This document shows, one piece after another, positions 1 to 10,404 of a stretch of 64,000 bases of DNA. The notes under the pieces are model-generated. The model ran no database searches. It saw only the letters and a list, made by a program, of their open reading frames with translations, and had not been told where the DNA came from. The stretch comes from Crocinitomicaceae bacterium (GTDB lineage Bacteria; Bacteroidota; Bacteroidia; Flavobacteriales_D; Crocinitomicaceae), in NCBI GenBank assembly GCA_029252405.1, contig JAQXBM010000007.1, positions 1 to 64,000 of the forward strand, given 5' to 3'. How positions within the stretch are numbered: the first letter of the stretch is position 1; each line of letters begins with the position of its first letter. Position numbers and translations under genes: made by a program.

Positions 1-17
1 TATTAGGCTTGATCGGA

Positions 18-203
18 TCATAGTTCTTCGTTTGTGTAAACAGAAATTAGTGTATGTGAAGCAGCTGCGTCCGTAGCGATTGTGCGATCGGCGGGTGCGA
101 CAGTTATTTCATTTGTTCCTCTATTCGGTGTTCGAACCGCAGCCAATGTGAAAAGGATGGCCAATAAGACGATGTACGGGTATGATGGCTTTTGAAATTT
201 CAT
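18..203 (-). CDS. small predicted membrane-anchored peptide (61 aa), downstream of and overlapping the ATP-grasp gene
   Basis: Start codon (201-203) overlaps the stop codon of the upstream gene (200-202) in an ATGA arrangement; N-terminal hydrophobic helix PYIVLLAILFTLAAV. Confidence 0.5.
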   Translation of the reverse strand: MKFQKPSYPYIVLLAILFTLAAVRTPNRGTNEITVAPADRTIATDAAASHTLISVYTNEEL

Positions 204-1087
204 GATGCTTGTTTTATAGTGTTATCAATTGCTTTTAAGATTGGAGACAGGCCTTTTCGGTTAACCATTTGAATGCCTAATCCCGGTCGAACATTCACTT
301 CCATTATGAGCGGTCCTTTGTTTTGATCGATGACGATGTCTACTCCGAGGTATTTTAGCGGAAAGACCTCTGCCGTTTTCAAAGAGAGTTCAATAATCTC
401 ATCCCAATACGGGAGTTGAATTCCTTTGATCTGTTTAAGGGTGTCAGGATGAACGTCGTAATATGAGTTTCCGTCAAAGGCATCTGTCATTTGCCCTGTT
501 GATAAATCAACGCCAATTCCCAGTCCACCTTGATGCAAATTTGCTTTTCCGTCAGAAGCATCTGTTGGAACACGGAGCATTCCCAATGCGATTTGGTGCT
601 TGTAAACAATCACCCTGAAATCCGGCACACCATCATCGTAGATCGATTGAAAAAATGAGTGAGGAATTATACATTCCTCGATAAGTACTCGATCATTCGA
701 CCCGAGTGAGTAAACACCCATGATGATATTGGCGAGGTACAAGTGAATCTGTTCATTTGTGAAGGATTCTTTGCCTTTCATCCAGGTTCCATCTTCGCTC
801 TTACTCAAAATGAGGATCCCGCCGCCACCGCTGCCGTTTGCTGGTTTGACGGCAAGAGACCTATATTGATTCATGTCATTCCAAACGGCTGGAATTTCAC
901 CGATGTTTTCGATCACGGCGTAGGTCTTCGCACACGCAATGTTGTGTTCCTCCATGATTTGTTTCGCGAGGACTTTATCGTCTGCTAACTTATAGTCCTT
1001 GCGTTTGTTCGATGGGTAAATGTATTTCACATTACGCTCGTTCAATCCGAGAAATTCCTTCTGTATTGATTTGAGTTTTTTAAACAT
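200..1087 (-). CDS. RimK-like ATP-grasp / alpha-L-glutamate ligase-like protein
   Basis: ATP-grasp motifs (LAVKPANGSGGGGILIL, DIVIDQNKGPLIMEVNVRPGLGIQMVN); paired with a UUP1/7TM gene, the usual context of this family. Confidence 0.8.
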   Translation of the reverse strand: MFKKLKSIQKEFLGLNERNVKYIYPSNKRKDYKLADDKVLAKQIMEEHNIACAKTYAVIENIGEIPAVWNDMNQYRSLAVKPANGSGGGGILILSKSEDGTWMKGKESFTNEQIHLYLANIIMGVYSLGSNDRVLIEECIIPHSFFQSIYDDGVPDFRVIVYKHQIALGMLRVPTDASDGKANLHQGGLGIGVDLSTGQMTDAFDGNSYYDVHPDTLKQIKGIQLPYWDEIIELSLKTAEVFPLKYLGVDIVIDQNKGPLIMEVNVRPGLGIQMVNRKGLSPILKAIDNTIKQAS

Positions 1088-1103
1088 AGTTTTTAAGTTT
1101 TAG

Positions 1104-2639
1104 TTAGCTAATCATCCATCCAAATCGACGGTATTCTGAAATTCGTAATCCAATCCATTTCCCAAGTAGTATGGAGATTGCTGCAAAGAGCAACAACAAT
1201 TCTGGATAGTTCATCAAGTAAATGTGCACCGATGGTGACGCAAGAATGAAATAGGAAAACAAAGTCACAAAGAGCGTTTGAGTCATAACTCGTGAGGCCG
1301 TTTTGAATCCTTCTTCAACAACATATCTGGCGTATTTCTCCGCAGTAATCGTCATGATTACCACTGGAAAGAATGTGAGTGTTCCAACCGTTTCAACATT
1401 CAACTCAACTCCGAGGTAAAGAATCACGATCATTGCAAAAATCATCGCTATCAGCATCACTACTAATTTCGGGACATGCAGTATTCCCCATTTAGCGAGC
1501 GGAATATGTAGAAGACTGATCAATCCAACCATCAGAAGGAAAGAAATGATTCCCAGTGTTACACCTGTTGTCATGAATGAAATGGCAATCAACACAGGCA
1601 GGAATACACCGAAGGTTTTCAAACCGATCACATTTCTAAATATGGCCACAATTAGCGCTCCAATTGGAAGTAAAAGCATGATCAATAGCAAACGTTCTGA
1701 GAGGCCAGTTTGCTTGGAAATATGCCACATGTTGAAGCTCTCCAAAAAACTTTGATTGGTTCCATTCTCCGCGATCGTATAGAAGTAATCAAATGCCATG
1801 TCTGATGAATGAGTTACCAAGTATTCGTCTCCCTTGTAAATCGTGAGATAGTTCGATGGAATAAACGCGAAGTAATTGTTGAGTGCATCAAATGGAATCC
1901 ATACATTATTGATCTGAACTTCTGCCCACAAATGAGAGGTCTTTTTACGATCCGGATTCAAAATCAACCCGCCAACAACACGAGCAGGAATATTTGAACT
2001 TCTGCAGAGTGCAACGAACAATCGGCTTTTTCCATTGCATGATGCTGCATTTCGAACCAAGGCTTCTTTGGCAGTCATCAACTCCTTGATTTCTTCTGCA
2101 GGAATTCCTTGAACATACTCGAAAAAAGAAGTAATTATGGGTAAAACCTGTGCCTGTTCATTTTTGAGTTTTGTCATTAATTCCAAAATCTCAGAATCAT
2201 TCGACTCGATGAATTCTGTTTCTTGGGTGAATTCTGAGTACGAGTTTTCCACTGCCGACAGCTTAATCTCAGGATCGATAGTATAACGCTGTGATCGCCC
2301 AGTAACGTCAAATTCGTAGTTGATGTTCTGTTTACCAGTCGCTGTGTCAACATCCCAAGTTGCTCTTTGATTCGTTTGATTGTGTTGAGAAATTTTCGCT
2401 TTTGAAAACTGGATCGGTTTGATCGTTTGTCGTGAATCTGAAACCGGAATAAATGCTTTTACAGTTTGTTCCTTATCCGAATTTGCCAGTAGTTCAAAAT
2501 CATACTGAACGGAATAATGAACTTCACGTTCCGATTGATCTTGATTGAAAAAACCAAACTTCATTTTTAAAGCAATCGCGGTGATGCTTCCAATGATCAA
2601 TGTGGCTATTAATGAGTGTACTCCAAATTGAATTTTCAT
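1104..2639 (-). CDS. transglutaminase-like (UUP1) domain protein fused to 7 transmembrane helices
   Basis: Transglutaminase-like segment (AASCNGKSRLFVALCRSSNIPARVVGGLIL...HLWAEVQIN) followed by multiple TM helices. Confidence 0.75.
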   Translation of the reverse strand: MKIQFGVHSLIATLIIGSITAIALKMKFGFFNQDQSEREVHYSVQYDFELLANSDKEQTVKAFIPVSDSRQTIKPIQFSKAKISQHNQTNQRATWDVDTATGKQNINYEFDVTGRSQRYTIDPEIKLSAVENSYSEFTQETEFIESNDSEILELMTKLKNEQAQVLPIITSFFEYVQGIPAEEIKELMTAKEALVRNAASCNGKSRLFVALCRSSNIPARVVGGLILNPDRKKTSHLWAEVQINNVWIPFDALNNYFAFIPSNYLTIYKGDEYLVTHSSDMAFDYFYTIAENGTNQSFLESFNMWHISKQTGLSERLLLIMLLLPIGALIVAIFRNVIGLKTFGVFLPVLIAISFMTTGVTLGIISFLLMVGLISLLHIPLAKWGILHVPKLVVMLIAMIFAMIVILYLGVELNVETVGTLTFFPVVIMTITAEKYARYVVEEGFKTASRVMTQTLFVTLFSYFILASPSVHIYLMNYPELLLLFAAISILLGKWIGLRISEYRRFGWMIS

Positions 2640-2746
2640 AGTATTGGGGATTTAGTTCGTTATGTTTCTAAAACAGCCCACGATTAAATGACCCTACCCC
2701 CTCGTTGAAAAAAAATTAAGTTTCCTACATTTACACAAATTCTCTG

Positions 2747-3265
2747 ATGATCGAAAATGAAAAGGATGTATGTGCAGAGCCTGTTTTTCAACGGGTGTTT
2801 ACCCAATACGGGGAGCAATTGCGCAATTTCTTGATTTATCGAGGCAGTGAAGCAGGGCAAGCTGAAGACATTGTTCAAGAATCCTTCATCAAATTGTGGG
2901 AGAACTGCGCCAAAGTAATTCCATCCAAAGCGAAAAGCTATTTGTATACACTTGCATCAAATGCGTTCAAGAACGACATTGCGCATATGAAGGTGAGAAT
3001 GAAGTATGCTGAATCTGGTGTAGCAGAAAAAACCAACATCGAAACTCCCGAATTCAAAATGGAGGAAGATGAATTCAAGGAACGCTTGCAAAATGCGATT
3101 GCTGAATTGGTGCCAACACAGAGAGAAGTATTCTTAATGAATCGAATTGATAAGAAGAAATACGCCGAAATTGCAGAAGAGCTTGGAATCAGTGTGAAGG
3201 CTGTTGAAAAAAGAATGGGTAAGGCATTAAAGATTTTGAGAAGTAAAATAAAAGAATTGAAATAG
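2747..3265 (+). CDS. ECF (FecI-like) RNA polymerase sigma-70 factor
   Basis: Sigma region 2 (EDIVQESFIKLWEN) and region 4 (LVPTQREVFLMNRIDKKKYAEIAEELGISVKAVEKRMGKAL); followed by fecR-like gene. Confidence 0.9.
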   Translation: MIENEKDVCAEPVFQRVFTQYGEQLRNFLIYRGSEAGQAEDIVQESFIKLWENCAKVIPSKAKSYLYTLASNAFKNDIAHMKVRMKYAESGVAEKTNIETPEFKMEEDEFKERLQNAIAELVPTQREVFLMNRIDKKKYAEIAEELGISVKAVEKRMGKALKILRSKIKELK

Positions 3266-3313
3266 GGGTAGGGTATTTTGAAACTCACCTGTTTAAGAGG
3301 TAGAAAACAGTAA

Positions 3314-4255
3314 ATGAAAGAAGAAGGACATATTGACGATGAATTATTGGGCCGCTGGCTTTCGGGTGAGATGACTCCCGAAGAATTGGCTTCATTTGAA
3401 TCTTCGGATTCATTTGAAACGTATCGCCATATTGCCGAATTCAGTTCGAAATTGTCCACCCCTTCATTTGATGATCAAGCGCTATTCGACAAAATTCAAG
3501 TGAACAAACGACGTGCTCAAGCTCCTGTTGTTAAGATGCGGAACTATCGTTGGGTGGGAATCGCTGCGACCTTCATTGTGTTAATAGGAATTGGTTCACT
3601 CTTCTTTGTGGATTGGGGCATTCCTGCACAAGATGCTGTTTTGAGAGTTTCGACGGATGCAGAAACGAAAGAAATCGTCCTTCCGAGCAAATCCAAAGTC
3701 AATTTAAATGTCGCTTCTACCATTGAGTATGATAGGTCTACTAATTGGGAAGATGAGCGAGTCGTAGAATTGAAAGGTGAAGCATATTTCGATGTTACAA
3801 AAGGGAGACCATTCAGCGTAAAAACGAGCTCAGGGACTATTTCAGTGCTTGGAACAGAATTCAATATCCGCGAGCGAAATGGCACGATGGAAATTTCCTG
3901 CTATGAAGGGAAAGTCAAAGTGACGGATACAAAATCACAATCGGTTATCCTCACGGTGGGTGAAAGCGCAAAAATTGTCAACGGTAAACTCGTCACTAGT
4001 TGGACCCCTGAATTGGAAGATGAACCAACTTGGTTTACAGGGGAAAGTAGCTTCTACGAGGCCTCGCTTGAAAACGTATTCATTGAATTGGAAAATCAGT
4101 ACGGAATTGATGTTCAACGTAACCAAGATTATTCAAATCGATTGTATTCTGGTGCTTTTGTGCACGAAAATTTGGAAGATGCGTCAAAAATGGTCTTCTT
4201 GCCAATGCAAATTTCCTATGAAATCATTGGAGATTCATTGATCGTTATCAAGTAA
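3314..4255 (+). CDS. FecR-family anti-sigma factor
   Basis: Single TM helix; FecR core (GEAYFDVTKGRPFSVKTSSGTISVLGTEFNIRE); located between ECF sigma and TonB receptor genes. Confidence 0.9.
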   Translation: MKEEGHIDDELLGRWLSGEMTPEELASFESSDSFETYRHIAEFSSKLSTPSFDDQALFDKIQVNKRRAQAPVVKMRNYRWVGIAATFIVLIGIGSLFFVDWGIPAQDAVLRVSTDAETKEIVLPSKSKVNLNVASTIEYDRSTNWEDERVVELKGEAYFDVTKGRPFSVKTSSGTISVLGTEFNIRERNGTMEISCYEGKVKVTDTKSQSVILTVGESAKIVNGKLVTSWTPELEDEPTWFTGESSFYEASLENVFIELENQYGIDVQRNQDYSNRLYSGAFVHENLEDASKMVFLPMQISYEIIGDSLIVIK

Positions 4256-4256
4256 T

Positions 4257-6926
4257 ATGTTGAAGGGAATTACCTTATTAATGCTTCTTGTAGTTGGAAT
4301 GTCTTTTGGATTTTGTCAGACACAAATTTCCGAAGAGATGTCCAATGTACGTCTCGTAAAGGCCTTTCGCATCCTTGAGAAGAAATACGGACTCCGAATT
4401 GGTTATGACGTTAAACTCATTGGAAAGCGCAGAGTGACAGCCAAAATCAAGAATGCTTCGCCAAAAGAAGCCCTCAACCTTTTGTTAGATGGAACAGGTC
4501 TGGACTTCACAATTTCAAGTGATACCTACGTGGCGGTATTCCCAGGGAAAGCTCCTGTAGCAAAGAAACCTGCCAAAAAGAAAGAATATACCTATCAAGG
4601 GTGGATTTACGACGAAGAAAACGAATCAGCAATTCCATTCGCTAAGATCAAAATAGCAGGGACCAATCTTGGGGCGTATTCCGACGAGGATGGAAAGTTT
4701 TTGTTCACGACGACATCAAAAAAAGGACAATTTGAGATTTCCGCTTTGGGTTACTCCAAGGTGATCGTTGATTCAGATGAATTTCGCAGGAACAAGGGAC
4801 TGAAAGTCGCATTGAAAGTAGATGTGAAAGACTTTCCTGAAGTGGTGGTGGAGTACCTAGCAGAGGGAATGACGGTTTCCAAAGATATTTCAAGATTGGA
4901 TATTCGCCCCAGTCGATTAGGAGTAACGTCGGGAACTGTCGATCCAGATGTGTTCATCAACCTTCAAAATGTCCCAGGGATAAACTCGGCAAATGGAACC
5001 GTTTCAGAAATGCAAATTCGCGGTGGAACTTCCGATCAAAATTTGTTGCTTTGGGAGGGAATAACCCTGTATCACTCGGGTCATTTTAACGGAATGCTTT
5101 CATCGATCAATCCATATATTGTGGACGAATCTCGAGTATACCGTGGGGTGTATGATCCGTATTACGGTGGAAGAGCTTCTGGATTGATTGAAATGTTCTC
5201 TCTGCCTAAAATTCCTTCGAGCATCGAAGCAGGAGGCGGAGTCAATTTGATTTCAGCAGACGCCTACATCAAAATGCCCATTGGAAAGAAATTGGGAATC
5301 ATGGTTTCTGGGAGACGTTCATTTGTCGCTACTATTCAAACTCCAACTTACAAAAAGTACGCGAATCGAATTTATCAAGAAACGCAGTTTCGCCAAAGCG
5401 GAGAAGTGTACGATGAGTCGTTTGAGGATTCTCTGGTGCTCGAAGAAGAAACGCAGAATTCGTTTTATTTCACTGATGTCAATGCAAAGGTGAGATTTGA
5501 ACCAACAAAAAAGTCGTCGATTTCAACAAGCCTGATGTACACCAACAATGAGTTGTTCTATGAAACGATGCAGCCTCTAGATTCAAGTTCTTCGAGAAAC
5601 TTCTTTCAAACGAGAAATTTTGGAGCGTCGGTAGACTGGACTCAAAAATGGAATACACGATGGACGTCTAAGCTGAATATCACAATTAGTGATTACACCT
5701 ATGTGTATCAGGATCAGTTCGAAGAGAAAGATGAAGGTGAGACTTTTCAAAGTGGAGTGTCTAAATCGAATCGAATCAATACAATCGGCTGGCGTTGGAG
5801 TAACCGTGTGTTGTTGAACGAGAAAAATTCCTTGCACATCGGTTATCAAGGAGATGTTTACGAGGTGGATTACGGAATTGTTGAATCTGAAGATTCCGTC
5901 GATTTATTTGCAGAATCTGATACGACACAACTTTTGGTGAATGTTCTTCACGGAATGTACGAATGGAAAAACAATAAATGGATGGCTAGAGCTGGGGCTC
6001 GATTGTCACATCTTTCAAGAGTAAACGAGGTCTATGTTGATCCGCGCATCTATTTTCAGTACATCTTAAACAGAAAGGTTACGTTCAAAGCAGGAGGAGC
6101 GATTCAGCATCAGTTCATCAGTCAGGTGGAAGATCTCGAACAAGCGCAACTCGGTTTGTCCAATCGAATTTGGGTACTCTCTGATTTCGATGGTGTCCCG
6201 GTAGTTAGAAGTTCCAGTGTCAATGCAGGTTTCTTACTTCGTCTGAAAGGGTGGCATGTCGAGGTTGACGGATACCTCAAGGATATTCAGGGAATCTCGA
6301 ATTTCGCAGATGATAAATCCATGTCTTCCGGTTTTGATCGAGGTGTGGCGGGCGTAAAAGGAATCGATTTCTTGGTCAAGAAAAGATGGAAAGGATGGAG
6401 AGCATGGGTTTCCTACACGCTGAGTGATGTGCTCTATTCCTTTGAAGAAGATAGCTTAGGTACTTTTGCTGCGCCGTTCAATCAGCCGCATGTAGTGAAG
6501 GCAATTACCTCTCTGAATTGGAGAAATTGGGAGGGAGCCCTGACGTTTAAAATCGCTTCTGGAAAACCATATACTCGCCTTTTAGGACTGAAGGAAAATC
6601 CAGAGGGTGTTATTGGAGGAGACCTCGAGGACGATTTCATTTTTGACTATGGTCCGCGAAACGGAGCGAAACTTCCAATTTATCACCGTTTGGATTTATC
6701 CATCTTTTACACGCTGAAGAAGAGTGAAAGTCGTAACCCTTGGAAATTGAAATTCGGAATTTCCTTGCTGAACGTGTATGATCAGTCGAACTACTTGAGT
6801 CGCACATATCGTTTGGAAGTAACCGAAGACGACTTGGGAAATCAGGATGTGGAAACCCTAACTATTGATCGTTACTACCTCCGGTTCACACCCAACGCCA
6901 CCATTCGCTTCGAGTTCGGAGAGTAA
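4257..6926 (+). CDS. TonB-dependent receptor with N-terminal STN domain and carboxypeptidase-regulatory-like domain
   Basis: STN-like N terminus, CarboxypepD_reg-like segment (IPFAKIKIAGTNLGAYSDEDGKFLF), plug-like segment (INLQNVPGINSANGTVSEMQIRGGTSDQNLLLWEG), C-terminal barrel. Confidence 0.88.
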   Translation: MLKGITLLMLLVVGMSFGFCQTQISEEMSNVRLVKAFRILEKKYGLRIGYDVKLIGKRRVTAKIKNASPKEALNLLLDGTGLDFTISSDTYVAVFPGKAPVAKKPAKKKEYTYQGWIYDEENESAIPFAKIKIAGTNLGAYSDEDGKFLFTTTSKKGQFEISALGYSKVIVDSDEFRRNKGLKVALKVDVKDFPEVVVEYLAEGMTVSKDISRLDIRPSRLGVTSGTVDPDVFINLQNVPGINSANGTVSEMQIRGGTSDQNLLLWEGITLYHSGHFNGMLSSINPYIVDESRVYRGVYDPYYGGRASGLIEMFSLPKIPSSIEAGGGVNLISADAYIKMPIGKKLGIMVSGRRSFVATIQTPTYKKYANRIYQETQFRQSGEVYDESFEDSLVLEEETQNSFYFTDVNAKVRFEPTKKSSISTSLMYTNNELFYETMQPLDSSSSRNFFQTRNFGASVDWTQKWNTRWTSKLNITISDYTYVYQDQFEEKDEGETFQSGVSKSNRINTIGWRWSNRVLLNEKNSLHIGYQGDVYEVDYGIVESEDSVDLFAESDTTQLLVNVLHGMYEWKNNKWMARAGARLSHLSRVNEVYVDPRIYFQYILNRKVTFKAGGAIQHQFISQVEDLEQAQLGLSNRIWVLSDFDGVPVVRSSSVNAGFLLRLKGWHVEVDGYLKDIQGISNFADDKSMSSGFDRGVAGVKGIDFLVKKRWKGWRAWVSYTLSDVLYSFEEDSLGTFAAPFNQPHVVKAITSLNWRNWEGALTFKIASGKPYTRLLGLKENPEGVIGGDLEDDFIFDYGPRNGAKLPIYHRLDLSIFYTLKKSESRNPWKLKFGISLLNVYDQSNYLSRTYRLEVTEDDLGNQDVETLTIDRYYLRFTPNATIRFEFGE

Positions 6927-7019
6927 CGAATGATGCGTTTTCCGTTTTGTTCCTGAAAGCATTCAGAAAATCTAAAGCGAAACGATTGGGATAATCGAAT
7001 TTAACTATCTTCACAACTC

Positions 7020-7955
7020 ATGAATACGATTCTCGAAATACGAAACATCAGTAAGTCATTTTTTAAGAAAACGGCGCTGGATAATGTCTCCCTGTCGGTT
7101 CAAAAAGGAGAGATTCTTGGAATAATGGGGCCGAACGGTGCGGGTAAAACTACCTTGATTCGAATTATTAATCGGATTGTAGCGCCTGATTCTGGTTCCG
7201 TTCGCTTTGACGGGGACCTAATGGTCGATCGAGATCTATTTCACATCGGATATTTACCCGAAGAGAGAGGTTTGTACCGCAATATGACGGTCGAGAAACA
7301 CGCAATGTTTCTAGCTCGACTCCGAGGAATGTCTAAACTTGATGCACAGACGAAAATTGCTTATTGGTTCGATCGTTTTGATATTGACCCTTGGAGAAAG
7401 AAACGAATCGAGGAACTATCAAAAGGGATGGCGCAGAAAGTACAGTTCATATGCACGGTGCTTCATGAGCCTAAGTTGCTTATTCTCGATGAACCTTTCA
7501 GCGGATTTGATCCTGTGAACGTTGAATTGATCAAGAAAGAATTGATCATCATGAAATCGAAGGGGAAGACGATCATGCTTTCGACGCACAACATGAAAAG
7601 TGTGGAAGAGATTTGTGATCGCGCCGTTCTCATCAACGATGCTCAAAAAGTGGCCGAAGGTTCTATTTCTGAATTGCGCGAAGAGCGTAAGTCTGGTCAT
7701 TATTCGGTTCGATTCAGAGGAAACATGATCAGCTTTGTGAATGCACTTTGGACTGGTTTTGAATTGGTTGATAAGAAAGAACTTGGCGACGATCGCTATG
7801 AAGTTCTATTGGCCATGCGGGGAGAAAGTACTTTCGATGATTTGTTATCCGTATTGATCGGACAAGTGAAAATTGAAGCGGCTTGGGAAACACTCCCATC
7901 AATGCAAGATGTATTCATTGATTTAGTTCAACCTGAAAAAACGAGCGAAGCATGA
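7020..7955 (+). CDS. ABC transporter ATP-binding protein (NatA-like)
   Basis: Walker A GPNGAGKTT, signature ELSKGMAQK, Walker B LLILDEPFSGFD. Confidence 0.93.
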   Translation: MNTILEIRNISKSFFKKTALDNVSLSVQKGEILGIMGPNGAGKTTLIRIINRIVAPDSGSVRFDGDLMVDRDLFHIGYLPEERGLYRNMTVEKHAMFLARLRGMSKLDAQTKIAYWFDRFDIDPWRKKRIEELSKGMAQKVQFICTVLHEPKLLILDEPFSGFDPVNVELIKKELIIMKSKGKTIMLSTHNMKSVEEICDRAVLINDAQKVAEGSISELREERKSGHYSVRFRGNMISFVNALWTGFELVDKKELGDDRYEVLLAMRGESTFDDLLSVLIGQVKIEAAWETLPSMQDVFIDLVQPEKTSEA

Positions 7956-9289
7956 AAAATACACTGTTGATAGCCATGCGTGAGTTCAAAGAACGAATTG
8001 GGGCGCGCTCATTTATCTTGTTTTCTGTCCTTGGACCTTTGCTAGTACTCGGTTTAGTTTACGCGCTTTTCGCGCTGGGAGGACAAACGAAGCAGCATTG
8101 GAATGTGCTAATTGCTGATCACGGAGGACTTTTCGAAAACAAGATCATGGCTGGTGAGGATAAATCAGTCACTTATTTCTTTGCCGATGGCGTAATCGAA
8201 TTGGATGAATTTAAAGATGCCAAGAAATACCAGAAGTTTGATGCGATGCTCGAAGTTAACGAGAAAGTATTGACGAATAAAACAGGCTTCTTATTCTATC
8301 GAAACAAACCATCAACGAGGATGCAGACGCGTGTGCAGTATCATTACGAGCGCCGTTTGGAAGAAGTCTTGGTTGAACGTTTCACGGATATGACATTGAC
8401 GAAATTCAGGTCGATTAAGCAGCCCATTGGTGTTACCTTCAGCGACATAAATGACCCTGATGGCGAAGCGAACGACATGACTGGCTGGGCTGGATTCTTC
8501 TTTGGAGCACTCATTTTCCTCTTTATTTTCCTGTTTGGAATGACCATTTTGCGAAGCGTTTCGAGAGAAAAGAGCAACCGAATTGTGGAAGTACTGCTGG
8601 CCTCCGTTTCTCCGAATCAATTGATGATGGGGAAGATTTTCGGAATTGGTTTTGCGGCATTCGTTCAGTTTTTCATTTGGATTTTGATTATCGGCACAGG
8701 ATTATACCTCATGCGTGAGCACCTATTCCCTGATGTTTTAGATGCTGCCAATATGAATGTCAAGCAAATGATTCTCGATGCAAACGATACATCCTATCAA
8801 GAGCAGTTCTATGCGGCACGCGAGTACAATGAATTTGTAAATCTCGTCTATGATAGAATTCAATTTACCAATACACTCATCTTCTTTTTCCTCTTTTTCG
8901 TTGCAGGTTATTTCTTCTACGGAGCGATTTTCGCCGCAATTGGTGCTACAATGGGATCAGAAAGTGACGGACAACAGTTTGTAATCCCGATTGTGATTGT
9001 GCTCTGTCTTTCACTTTACGCTGGATACTACACCATGAATTATCCCGATACTGGAATGGCAACGCTGTTGCATTATATTCCGTTCACGTCCCCCGTTGTG
9101 GTGATGGTGAAATTATATCAAGGATACGAACCTGGCCACATGTACGAGATATATTTAGCACTGATTATCCTGATCATTTCAGCCTTTGTTGTCTTGGCAA
9201 TCGCATCTCGACTCTATCGAAATGGAATCCTTCAATTTGGACATCGTGTGCGATTAAAGCATATCTTTAAGTGGATGAAGAGTAGTTAA
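7952..9289 (+). CDS. ABC-2 type transporter permease (NatB-like)
   Basis: Multi-TM ABC-2 membrane protein (SREKSNRIVEVLLASVSPNQLMMGKIFGIG); overlaps ATPase gene by 4 nt. Confidence 0.88.
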   Translation: MKNTLLIAMREFKERIGARSFILFSVLGPLLVLGLVYALFALGGQTKQHWNVLIADHGGLFENKIMAGEDKSVTYFFADGVIELDEFKDAKKYQKFDAMLEVNEKVLTNKTGFLFYRNKPSTRMQTRVQYHYERRLEEVLVERFTDMTLTKFRSIKQPIGVTFSDINDPDGEANDMTGWAGFFFGALIFLFIFLFGMTILRSVSREKSNRIVEVLLASVSPNQLMMGKIFGIGFAAFVQFFIWILIIGTGLYLMREHLFPDVLDAANMNVKQMILDANDTSYQEQFYAAREYNEFVNLVYDRIQFTNTLIFFFLFFVAGYFFYGAIFAAIGATMGSESDGQQFVIPIVIVLCLSLYAGYYTMNYPDTGMATLLHYIPFTSPVVVMVKLYQGYEPGHMYEIYLALIILIISAFVVLAIASRLYRNGILQFGHRVRLKHIFKWMKSS

Positions 9290-9311
9290 TCAGAGATGAA
9301 AATGCTGTAAA

Positions 9312-10205
9312 ATGAGAAAAGCGATTATCGACATGGGTACGAATACCTTCAATCTGCTAGTGGCAGATGTCGACGAGCGTTCATTCAAGAGCATTTATTC
9401 TACCAAAGAACCCGTTCTTCTCGGAATGGGAGGAATCAATGATAATCGGATTGCAGACGATGCTATGGCTAGGGCAATGCTCGCATTGCAGAAATTCACG
9501 AAAACCTGTGACGCCTTCGAAATAGATCGCGAGAATATTAGAGCGTTTGGAACGTCTGCCCTGCGTGGAGCGGAAAATGCGTGCGCGTTTACAGCCAAGG
9601 TGAAAGATGTATTCGATGTTGATGTGAGCATCATTTCAGGACAAGAAGAGGCGAATTTCATTTATCAAGGCGTGAAATTGAATCACGATTTTGCCTCTCC
9701 TGCTGTTATCATGGATATTGGTGGAGGAAGTTCTGAGTTCATTCATGCAAACGCAAACGGGATTATGCAGATGCACAGTTTGGATATCGGCGTATCTCGT
9801 GTTTATCAGCAATTCGATTTCCCAGAAACCTATTCAACCGAACTTCAGAATGCCATCTTTTCTTATTTCGATCAATGCGAGGACAAAGCAATGGATTGTA
9901 TTGAAGCAGAAACATTAATTGGTGCTTCGGGCAGTTTTGAGACCTTTTACGAAATGATTTTCGAAAAGAAATGGGAAGTGAACCGCGAAGTGACCGAATT
10001 GCCTATGAGCGAGTTAAGGCGGATTTTAAACTGGTCCGTCCAATCGAACCAAACCGAACGAAACAAACATGTTTGGATCACGCAGATTCGAAAAACGATG
10101 CTCCCAATTGCCGCTCTGCAAGTACTTTGGGCGCTAAATAGAATCAAGGCGTCGCGTGTTATTTTGTCTCCATATTCGTTAAAAGAAGGCGTTTTGTACG
10201 AGTGA
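9312..10205 (+). CDS. Ppx/GppA phosphatase family protein
   Basis: DMGTNTFNLLVADV N terminus, SGQEEANFIYQGV, MDIGGGSSEF. Confidence 0.9.
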   Translation: MRKAIIDMGTNTFNLLVADVDERSFKSIYSTKEPVLLGMGGINDNRIADDAMARAMLALQKFTKTCDAFEIDRENIRAFGTSALRGAENACAFTAKVKDVFDVDVSIISGQEEANFIYQGVKLNHDFASPAVIMDIGGGSSEFIHANANGIMQMHSLDIGVSRVYQQFDFPETYSTELQNAIFSYFDQCEDKAMDCIEAETLIGASGSFETFYEMIFEKKWEVNREVTELPMSELRRILNWSVQSNQTERNKHVWITQIRKTMLPIAALQVLWALNRIKASRVILSPYSLKEGVLYE

Positions 10206-10247
10206 TTTCCGATTTCAGCAAAGTCTTTTAACAGTTTCTACTCGCTC

Positions 10248-10313
10248 ATTTAGAGTGTTTTCCGCACGCAAAATGCTGAAAATATACACACTTCTGTATT
10301 TATATTTGTATCA
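10248..10313 (+). promoter_or_regulatory. upstream element copy A1 with TAnnTTTG-like -7 box (TATATTTG, 10301-10308)
   Basis: Ungapped match (about 51/66 positions by eye) to copy A2 at 10570-10635, with identical 53-nt spacing from ATTTAGAGTG to TATATTTG. Confidence 0.65.
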
Positions 10314-10404
10314 AGTCAATTACGAAAAACACGACATCATTTCTACTACGTCGTTAGCTCTCAAACGAGAAGACTGATTCTAGAAATGATCCGAGATATA
10401 AAAT

